DNA of 64,000 nt, taken from assembly GCF_000763295.1 (NCBI RefSeq), contig NZ_JRJE01000001.1, positions 1 to 64,000 of the forward strand, given 5' to 3'. Shown one piece after another: positions 37,297 through 43,800 of this stretch. This DNA is from Thalassospira australica (lineage in GTDB: Bacteria; Pseudomonadota; Alphaproteobacteria; Rhodospirillales; Thalassospiraceae). Below the pieces are notes generated by a model. That model ran no database searches. It was not told the DNA's origin and saw only the letters and a list, made by a program, of their open reading frames with translations. Both the position numbers and the translations under genes were made by a program. Positions within the stretch are counted from its first letter, which is position 1. Each line of letters begins with the position of its first letter.

Positions 37297-39768
37297 TTAC
37301 TCCGCTGCGACCATCGAAAGAGGATTGAATTCATGCGCATCAACGCCTTCGGATGCGCGTTCGGCCCATGGATCAATCTGTGCGGTTTGCTGGCTGATCA
37401 TGAAACGATCAAACAGCGCCTTGCGGTTGGCTGCATCGTCAACAACACGTTCCTGAACATGTTTCAGGCCAACCCGTTCGATCCATGGGGCGGTACGTTC
37501 AAGGTAACGCGCCTCTTCGCGGTACAGCTGAATGAAGGCGCCGCAATATTCACGGACTTCTTCATCGGTTGTGACCTTGCACAGAAGTTCGGTTGCGCGG
37601 ACGTGAATGCCGCCATTGCCGCCAACATGAAGATCCCAGCCGCCATCGGTTGCCACGACACCGAAATCCTTGATGGTTGCTTCGGCGCAATTACGCGGGC
37701 AGCCCGATACCGCCATTTTGAACTTGTGGGGCATCCATGATCCCCAGGTCATCTTTTCAAGTTCAACCGCCATGCTCATCGACATTTGAGTACCAAAGCG
37801 ACACCATTCCTGCCCGACGCAGCTTTTTACGGTACGAAGCGATTTGCCATAGGCATGACCAGATACCATGCCCGCCGCATTCAGATCGGCCCAAACACCC
37901 GGCAGGTCTTCTTTTTTAACCCCCAAAAGGTCGATGCGCTGTCCGCCCGTGACCTTGACTGTCGGGATTTCAAATTTGTCGGCAACATCGGCAATGGCGC
38001 GCAATTCACGCGGGTTGGTCAGGCCACCCCACATGCGCGGAATAACGGAATAGGTGCCGTCTTTCTGGATGTTGGCGTGAACACGTTCGTTAATGAAACG
38101 CGATGCACCGTGATCAACATAAACACCTGGCCAGGCGGCCAGCAGGTAATAGTTCAATGCCGGACGGCAGACATGGCACCCATCCGATGACCTCCATTCA
38201 AGTTCCTGCATGACGGCAGGCATGGATTTCAAATCCTTGGCAATGATCAGGCGACGCACGCTGTCATGATCATGGTCGGTGCAGGTGCAAATCGGCTTGA
38301 TGGTTGCTGCCTCGTAGTCGCCGCCAAGGGTTGCCGCCAACAGGTTTTCAACAAGGCCAGAACAGGACCCGCAAGACGCGGATGCCTTGGTGTGGCATTT
38401 GACTTCATCAAGGGTTGTCAGGCCCTTTTCATTGATTGCCGAAACGATGGCGCCTTTGCAAACGCCGTTACAGCCACAGATTTCTGCGTCATCTGGCAGG
38501 GCTGCAACGGCGTCAAGAGGGTTTCCCGCAGATCCCCCCGCGAACGCCTGACCAAAGGCAAGGGTGTCACGCAACTCGGTGACGTCTTCGCCATCCTTCA
38601 TAAGCTGGAAATACCAGGCACCATCGGATGTGTCGCCATATAGGACAGCGCCCTTGATCTTGCCGTCTTCAAGGACGATGCGCTTGTAAACGCCGCGCCC
38701 GGCATCGCGGAAGACGATTTCCTCGGTTTCACCGCCACCGGAAAAATCCCCGGCGGAAAACACATCAACGCCGGTCACTTTCAGTTTGGTTGATGTGACC
38801 GACCCGGCGTAGCCGGTGGTGTCAATTTCGGCCAGATGATCAGCACAGGATTTGGCCATTTCAAACAGCGGGGCAACAAGGCCATAGCATTGGCCGCGAT
38901 GCTGGACGCATTCGCCAACAGCAAATACGGCCGGATCACTGGTGGTCATGACATCGTCAACAACGATGCCGCGTTCGACTGCGAGGCCCGCGTCTGCGGC
39001 AAGACGTCCGTTCGGACGAATGCCAACAGCCATAACCACCAGATCAGCCGGGATCATGCGCCCGTCCTTAAGGCGGACACCGGTCACATTTTCACTGCCA
39101 ACAATTTCTGCGGTATCGGCTTCGGTGATGACCGTGATGCCGCGACGTTCAAGTTCCTGGGCCAGAAGATAACCGGCCGATGGGTCAAGCTGGCGTTCCA
39201 TCACATGGCCAGCCAGATGCAGAACCGTGACATCCATGCCGCGTGATTGCAGGCCGACGGCGGCTTCAAGTCCCAAAAGACCACCACCAATGACAACCGC
39301 CGGGCCACCGTTGGCAGCAGCACCCAGCATGGTGTCGACATCATCGACATCGCGGAAGGTCACAACACCATCAAGCTTGTGGCCGGGAACCGGGATGATG
39401 ATCGGGTCAGAACCGGTTGCAAGCAACAGCTGGTCATATTCAGTTTCGGTGCCGCTTTTGGAAATCACCACCTTGCGGTCCCGGTCGACTTCAACCACCG
39501 GATCGCCGGAATAAAGGTGAATGTTGTTTTCTGTGTACCATTCCGGGGTGTTGATGACGATTTCGTCGAATTCCTTTTCCCCGGACAACAGCGGGGAAAG
39601 CATGATGCGGTTGTAGTTCACGCGCGGCTCGGCACCGAAAACGGTGATGTCGTATTTATCCGGTGCGCGGCTTAGAACTTCTTCTACGGTGCGCATGCCG
39701 GCCATGCCGTTGCCGATAACAACCAGGCGGGCCTTGGTGGCTTTTATGTTGGCAGGGACGTGGTTCAT
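37297..39768 (-). CDS. nirB: Assimilatory nitrite reductase large subunit
   Basis: 823 residues from the ATG at 39768, which has GAGGAG about ten bases upstream. An N-terminal FAD/NAD(P) pyridine-nucleotide oxidoreductase domain (VIGNGMAGMRTVEEVL) is followed by a BFD [2Fe-2S] domain (ICGCNGVCKG...CGSCSG) and a C-terminal nitrite/sulfite reductase domain. The latter has siroheme-[4Fe-4S] cysteines in KSCVGQEWC and GCPRNCAEA. It reduces nitrite to ammonium with NAD(P)H. The untranslated leader contains a paired-hairpin NasT target and an overlapping terminator, so expression is probably controlled by antitermination. Confidence 0.96.
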   Translation of the reverse strand: MNHVPANIKATKARLVVIGNGMAGMRTVEEVLSRAPDKYDITVFGAEPRVNYNRIMLSPLLSGEKEFDEIVINTPEWYTENNIHLYSGDPVVEVDRDRKVVISKSGTETEYDQLLLATGSDPIIIPVPGHKLDGVVTFRDVDDVDTMLGAAANGGPAVVIGGGLLGLEAAVGLQSRGMDVTVLHLAGHVMERQLDPSAGYLLAQELERRGITVITEADTAEIVGSENVTGVRLKDGRMIPADLVVMAVGIRPNGRLAADAGLAVERGIVVDDVMTTSDPAVFAVGECVQHRGQCYGLVAPLFEMAKSCADHLAEIDTTGYAGSVTSTKLKVTGVDVFSAGDFSGGGETEEIVFRDAGRGVYKRIVLEDGKIKGAVLYGDTSDGAWYFQLMKDGEDVTELRDTLAFGQAFAGGSAGNPLDAVAALPDDAEICGCNGVCKGAIVSAINEKGLTTLDEVKCHTKASASCGSCSGLVENLLAATLGGDYEAATIKPICTCTDHDHDSVRRLIIAKDLKSMPAVMQELEWRSSDGCHVCRPALNYYLLAAWPGVYVDHGASRFINERVHANIQKDGTYSVIPRMWGGLTNPRELRAIADVADKFEIPTVKVTGGQRIDLLGVKKEDLPGVWADLNAAGMVSGHAYGKSLRTVKSCVGQEWCRFGTQMSMSMAVELEKMTWGSWMPHKFKMAVSGCPRNCAEATIKDFGVVATDGGWDLHVGGNGGIHVRATELLCKVTTDEEVREYCGAFIQLYREEARYLERTAPWIERVGLKHVQERVVDDAANRKALFDRFMISQQTAQIDPWAERASEGVDAHEFNPLSMVAAE

Positions 39769-39807
39769 TTGTCTCTGGCTCCTCGTCGCGGGATGCGAAG
39801 TTGGCAC

Positions 39808-39860
39808 AAAAAAACGCCCGATGCGGCCTGCCCTTTAAAAAGGCATTTCGCAACGGACGT
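39808..39860 (-). terminator. Leader terminator of nirB operon
   Basis: On the minus strand, ACGTCCG pairs with CGGGCGT (7 bp, one G-U), then TGCG with CGCA and TGCC with GGCA, interrupted by a 1x1 and a 3x3 internal loop, with a nine-base terminal loop. Seven T follow. It lies 40 bases ahead of the nirB start codon. Its left arm shares bases with the second hairpin of the ANTAR element, so only one can form. Confidence 0.85.
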
Positions 39861-39889
39861 CGTTATCCGATGAACCCGTCTTTGGATTC
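39854..39889 (-). ncRNA. ANTAR-target paired hairpins in nirB leader (NasT binding site)
   Basis: Read on the minus strand: hairpin P1 is GAATCC-AAAGAC-GGGTTC (39889-39872), hairpin P2 is CGGAT-AACGAC-GTCCG (39869-39854), two bases apart. Both have six-base loops with A at position 1 and G at position 4, the known signature recognised by ANTAR antiterminators. P2 overlaps the terminator's left arm. NasT is encoded about 2.2 kb away, so the circuit is very likely. Confidence 0.8.
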
Positions 39890-39957
39890 TTTATATATAG
39901 GGTTGGCTTTTACGCCGGAGCTGCAGGCGACACTGCCCGCGCTCATGCCTTTCTATA

Positions 39958-39974
39958 TTCAAGCGCCATGCCAG
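39958..39974 (-). promoter_or_regulatory. Weak sigma-54-like promoter for nirB
   Basis: Minus-strand CTGGCATGGCGCTTGAA matches the sigma-54 consensus except for the important -12 GC, which reads GA. The position would give a leader of about 60 bases before the first ANTAR hairpin. Tentative. Confidence 0.35.
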
Positions 39975-40222
39975 AATCGCAAATATCGTTGTTTTCCACA
40001 CAAGGTGCTGAAATTAAAACGATTTCTCAAGTGATGTGCGGCGCTTGAAAACAGGCGCCGTGCTTTGTGTGATCAAAAAATAAACATCACGAAAAGCGTG
40101 TGATGTAAAATTGTGCAAATTGGATTGAAAAACACATGCTCAGAATTTTGCATCGCAGGCGCGATCTTTAAAAAAATAACCATTTCAAATGGTTGGAAGT
40201 TTTATCCCGCATCGCAGAAAAA

Positions 40223-40239
40223 TTGGCGCGCTGTTTGCA
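40223..40239 (+). promoter_or_regulatory. Sigma-54 promoter for narK
   Basis: TTGGCGCGCTGTTTGCA has GG and GC at the required ten-base spacing and matches the -24/-12 consensus at nearly every position. Transcription would begin near 40250. Sigma-54 control suits nitrogen-limitation genes under NtrC. Confidence 0.7.
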
Positions 40240-40253
40240 ATTCCTGATTTCGC

Positions 40254-40321
40254 GTGAGCAGCTTTGACGAAAGCAGGCCCAATGACGGGTGGCTCACAGT
40301 TCTTCGTCCAACGGCGGACGA
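40254..40321 (+). ncRNA. ANTAR-like paired hairpins in narK leader
   Basis: P1 is GCCC-AATGAC-GGGT (40277-40290) and P2 is TCGTCC-AACGGC-GGACGA (40304-40321); both loops are six bases with A1 and G4. An outer stem GTGAGC (40254-40259)/GCTCAC (40292-40297) encloses P1 and a GCTTT-GACG-AAAGC hairpin. Unlike the nirB leader, no U-tract terminator is evident downstream, so how binding would act is unclear. Confidence 0.6.
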
Positions 40322-40484
40322 TCAGACGTTTGGAACAGCAGCGTGATACGCGCGCAGCCTTTCCGATACGAATGACGGGTCGCCTGCGGAATCTTCAAGA
40401 TGATGCATGAGGCCCATGGGGAAAACCGTCGGTCGTTCACAGCCAAAAGCAAGCTCTGTACGACCTAACGAAGGGCTTCAAATC

Positions 40485-41852
40485 ATGGATATCAAGAACA
40501 AGGCTACACGCATCAATCTATTCAGTCTCAAGACTGTTCAGATGCGGACTTTTCATCTTACCTGGCTTTCATTCTTCCTGTGTTTCTTTGGCTGGTTCGG
40601 TATTGCGCCGTTGATGCCACTGGTGCGTGATGATCTGGGTTTAACCAAAAGCGAAATCGGCAGCACGATCATTGCATCGGTTGCCATCACGGTTCTGGTC
40701 CGGCTTTTGATTGGGCCGTTGTGTGACAAAATCGGTCCGCGCAAGACCTATACCGGTTTGTTGGTGCTTGGGTCGCTTCCGGTCATGTTGATCGGTCTTG
40801 CCGACAGCTATGAGACCTTTTTGCTTGCGCGTCTGGCGATCGGGTCAATCGGCGCATCCTTTGTGATCACGCAGTATCATACCTCGATGATGTTTGCCCC
40901 CAATGTTGTCGGGACGGCAAATGCGACAACGGCCGGTTGGGGTAACCTTGGCGGTGGTGTGACCCAGATGGTCATGCCGTTGATTCTTGCCATGGTTCTT
41001 GGCTTTGGCGTTGTTGAAACCATGGGTTGGCGTTTGGCGATGGTCTTCCCGGGGGCGATCATGCTGATCGTTGCCGTGTTGTATTGGAAGTTCACCACCG
41101 ATTGCCCGGATGGCAACTATGCCGAAATGCGCAAAAGTGGTGCGTTGAAGCCCGAAGACGACCATGCCGGTGCGACCAAGGGCATGATGTCTGCGATGTC
41201 TGATTATCGCGTTTGGGCATTGTTCCTGGTCTATGGCGCATGTTTTGGTGTCGAACTTACGATCAACAATATCGCCGCGATCTATTTCTTCGATAAATTT
41301 GATCTGTCGCTGGCGACTGCGGGCATGATTGCCGGTTTGTTTGGCCTGATGAACATTTTCGCCCGCACGCTTGGTGGTGTGTTTTCCGATAAGTTCGCCG
41401 CCAAGGGTGGTCTTTCGGGCCGGGTGAAATTCCTGTTCATGGCACTGTTCATCGAAGGGATCGCGCTTGTTGCCTTCTCGCAGATGGAAGCACTGGTTGT
41501 TGCGGTTTGCGTGATGGTCGTCTTCTCGTTGTTCGTGCAAATGTCAGAAGGGGCGACCTTCGGGATTGTGCCGTTTGTGAACCGTAAGGCGCTTGGTTCT
41601 GTTGCCGGGATCGTCGGTGCCGGTGGGAATGCCGGTGCGGTTGCGGCGGGCTTCTTGTTCAAGTCCGAGGCGCTGACGTATCAGCAAGGCCTTCTGTATC
41701 TTGGTGTTGCCGTGATCATCTGTTCTTTTGCCGCACTTGCTGTTCGTTTCTCTGCTGAAACGCAGGCCGAAGAGAAAGCACGCTTTGACAAGGCGCAGGC
41801 AGAGCGGTTTGGCACCAGTGGTGCACAAGGTCATCCGGTGCCGGCCGAATAA
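40485..41852 (+). CDS. narK: Nitrate/nitrite transporter (NarK family, MFS)
   Basis: 455 residues from the ATG at 40485 (MDIKNKATRINLFSL). It is a twelve-helix major facilitator of the nitrate/nitrite porter family. Both nitrate signature motifs are visible: GWGNLGGGVTQ in helix 5 and [16 protein letters not shown] in helix 11. It imports nitrate for the assimilatory enzymes encoded divergently, since no NrtABC transporter is present. The leader has a sigma-54 promoter and NasT-like RNA hairpins. A longer start at 40407 is possible but lies in the structured leader. Confidence 0.93.
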   Translation: MDIKNKATRINLFSLKTVQMRTFHLTWLSFFLCFFGWFGIAPLMPLVRDDLGLTKSEIGSTIIASVAITVLVRLLIGPLCDKIGPRKTYTGLLVLGSLPVMLIGLADSYETFLLARLAIGSIGASFVITQYHTSMMFAPNVVGTANATTAGWGNLGGGVTQMVMPLILAMVLGFGVVETMGWRLAMVFPGAIMLIVAVLYWKFTTDCPDGNYAEMRKSGALKPEDDHAGATKGMMSAMSDYRVWALFLVYGACFGVELTINNIAAIYFFDKFDLSLATAGMIAGLFGLMNIFARTLGGVFSDKFAAKGGLSGRVKFLFMALFIEGIALVAFSQMEALVVAVCVMVVFSLFVQMSEGATFGIVPFVNRKALGSVAGIVGAGGNAGAVAAGFLFKSEALTYQQGLLYLGVAVIICSFAALAVRFSAETQAEEKARFDKAQAERFGTSGAQGHPVPAE

Positions 41853-41884
41853 GGCCAAGGCCACAGGTTGACGAAAGACTTTTT

Positions 41885-41910
41885 CGGGATGCGGCAGATG
41901 CTGCATCCCG
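41885..41910 (+). other. Hairpin between narK and nasT
   Basis: Eight-bp stem CGGGATGC/GCATCCCG without a T-tract on either strand. It may be a Rho-associated or mRNA-stabilising structure; not a convincing intrinsic terminator. Confidence 0.4.
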
Positions 41911-41997
41911 ATATCCAATTCGGACCCGCAAACGGGCCGGAATAAATAATGTCAGAGAGATCTGGTCGCAAAAGACCGTCAGGGAGTAAGGGCTGGT

Positions 41998-42588
41998 TTG
42001 GTAAAGCTGGAAGAATTCAATATTCTGGTGATTGACGAAGACCCCGACCGCGCCGCCATTGTCGAGCGTGGTCTGGTCGAAAGTGGCTATACCCGTGTGG
42101 CGCGGATTGGCACGTCGCACAATCTGGTGGAGCGCGTTCAGGCACTTGCACCTGATATCATCATCATTGATCTGGAAAATCCCGACCGGGACACGCTGGA
42201 ACAGATGTTTCAGGTGTCACGCGCCATTGCGCGCCCGATTGCGATGTTTGTCGATCAAAGTGACGCATCCATGATTCAGGAAGCCGTTTCTGCCGGGGTG
42301 AGTGCTTATGTCGTTGATGGATTGCGTCAGGATCGCATTCGCCCCATCGTCGAAATGGCGATTTCGCGCTTTAATGTCTTTGACCAGCTCAGACGCGAAC
42401 GGGACGAAGCACAGGCAAAACTCAGCGAACGAAAATTGATTGAACGGGCCAAGGGTATCCTGATGAAGGAAAAGGGCCTGTCAGAAGAGGAATCCTATGC
42501 GCTGCTGCGCAAGAACGCCATGAAGCAAAATCGCAAGATTTATGAGATCGCGCAAAGCGTCATCACGGCGTTTCAGTTGGAGTTTTGA
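41998..42588 (+). CDS. nasT: Nitrate-responsive ANTAR antiterminator
   Basis: 196 residues. An N-terminal receiver-like domain (Asp58 in IIIIDLENP) is joined by a coiled coil (about 120-140) to a C-terminal ANTAR domain (LIERAKGILMKEKGLSEEESYALLRKNAM). The start is a TTG with AAGGG seven bases upstream; no ATG exists nearby. NasT binds paired hairpins in target leaders and prevents termination, and is held inactive by NasS without nitrate. Matching RNA targets are seen in the nirB and narK leaders. nasS follows after three bases. Confidence 0.94.
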   Translation: MVKLEEFNILVIDEDPDRAAIVERGLVESGYTRVARIGTSHNLVERVQALAPDIIIIDLENPDRDTLEQMFQVSRAIARPIAMFVDQSDASMIQEAVSAGVSAYVVDGLRQDRIRPIVEMAISRFNVFDQLRRERDEAQAKLSERKLIERAKGILMKEKGLSEEESYALLRKNAMKQNRKIYEIAQSVITAFQLEF

Positions 42589-42591
42589 GGA

Positions 42592-43773
42592 ATGGCTAAC
42601 ACGGTTCGTCTTGGGTTTGTTCCGCTTGTCGATTGCGCGATTCCGGTTGTTGCGCGGGCTATGGGATTTGCCAAACAGGAAAACATCGACCTTGAGCTGG
42701 TCCGCGAAATGTCTTGGGCGGCCATTCGTGACAAGCTGTCCTACGGCGTTTTTGAAGCGGCCCACTTGCTTGCCGGTATTCCCATCGCGGCCCGACTGGG
42801 GCTTGGTGGGGTTCCGGTTCAAAACATCGTTGTTCCCATGGCGCTTGGGCGTGGTGGAAATGCGATCACGGTTTCGACCGTGCTGTATCAGCGCATGCTT
42901 GAAGCCGACCCGGCCGCCATGCATGGGCCGCGCGGGCTGTCGGCGCGGGCCTTGAAAAAGGTGATTGATGAGGATCGCGCTGCCGGGCGACCTGTCATGT
43001 CCTTTGCGACGGTGTTCCCGTTTTCCAGCCATAATTATGAACTGCGCTACTGGATGGCGGCGGCCGGAATTGATCCGGATCTGGATGTAAACATTGGCGT
43101 GATCGCCCCGCCCCGGATGTTTGACAGTCTGCGCAATGGCTGGGTTGACGGGTATTGCGTGGGGGAACCCTGGAACCAGCGTGCGGTGTTTCATGGCGAT
43201 GGTGTGATTGTTGCGCTTAAGGATGATATCTGGGCACGCAGCCCGGAAAAAGTTCTGGGCGTGCGCGAAGACTGGGTTAATGACAATGCCGATACCGCAG
43301 CAGCATTGGTGCGTGCCCTTGTAAGGGCCGCCGAGTGGGCCGATAAGCCGGGCAATCGGGCCGAACTTGCGCAAATACTTTCAGAAGAAGCCAATGTCGG
43401 CGCGCCCTATGAGGTTCTGAAGGCATCCCTTACCGGCAAGCCGGTTCTGCGTCCGGGCGAAGCGCCACTTGATGTGCCTGATCGGCATGTTTTTTACCGC
43501 TATACCGCAACTTTCCCGTGGTTGTCACAGGGCAGTTGGGTCGGAACCCAGATGAAGCGGTGGGGGCAGGTGCCGCCGGATGCGGATCTGAATGCTGTCG
43601 TTCGACAGGTTTATCGCCCGGATTTGTATCGTGCGGCGGTCGCGGAACTTGATGTTGCCGTGCCCAAGCATGACTGGCGGGTCGAAGGGGCTGCACAGGC
43701 AGATGACCGTGCCTTTGTCGGGCCAGATGGCTTTCTTGATAATACGATTTTCGACCCGGAAAACGTTCGCTAG
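42592..43773 (+). CDS. nasS: Nitrate sensor NasS (NrtA-like)
   Basis: 393 residues related to the nitrate-binding protein NrtA but without a signal peptide (MANTVRLGFVPLVDCAIPVV), so cytoplasmic, as expected for NasS. Conserved NrtA-family blocks include HLLAGIPIAARLG and GYCVGEPWNQ. NasS sequesters NasT and releases it on binding nitrate or nitrite. The close pairing with nasT (three bases) supports equimolar expression of sensor and antiterminator. Confidence 0.93.
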   Translation: MANTVRLGFVPLVDCAIPVVARAMGFAKQENIDLELVREMSWAAIRDKLSYGVFEAAHLLAGIPIAARLGLGGVPVQNIVVPMALGRGGNAITVSTVLYQRMLEADPAAMHGPRGLSARALKKVIDEDRAAGRPVMSFATVFPFSSHNYELRYWMAAAGIDPDLDVNIGVIAPPRMFDSLRNGWVDGYCVGEPWNQRAVFHGDGVIVALKDDIWARSPEKVLGVREDWVNDNADTAAALVRALVRAAEWADKPGNRAELAQILSEEANVGAPYEVLKASLTGKPVLRPGEAPLDVPDRHVFYRYTATFPWLSQGSWVGTQMKRWGQVPPDADLNAVVRQVYRPDLYRAAVAELDVAVPKHDWRVEGAAQADDRAFVGPDGFLDNTIFDPENVR

Positions 43774-43800
43774 GGCGCGTTGCGTTTAGGTCCGGGGGCA

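Larger units (their letters stand above)
39769..40484. promoter_or_regulatory. nirB/narK divergent control region
   Basis: 716 bp with no protein-coding gene. It contains, left to right: the nirB leader terminator (39808-39860), its ANTAR-type hairpins (39854-39889), a weak minus-strand sigma-54-like element (39958-39974), a good plus-strand sigma-54 promoter (40223-40239) and an ANTAR-like leader for narK (40254-40321). Confidence 0.7.

Noticed and set aside
41885-41910. narK-nasT hairpin as an intrinsic terminator or ANTAR target
   Set aside because: No T-tract on either side and its loop is ten bases, not a hexaloop with A1 and G4.
41998-42030. Hexaloop-like GGTC-GCAAAA-GACC hairpin just upstream of nasT as a third NasT target
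   Set aside because: The loop has G at position 1 and no G at position 4, and no partner hairpin lies nearby.
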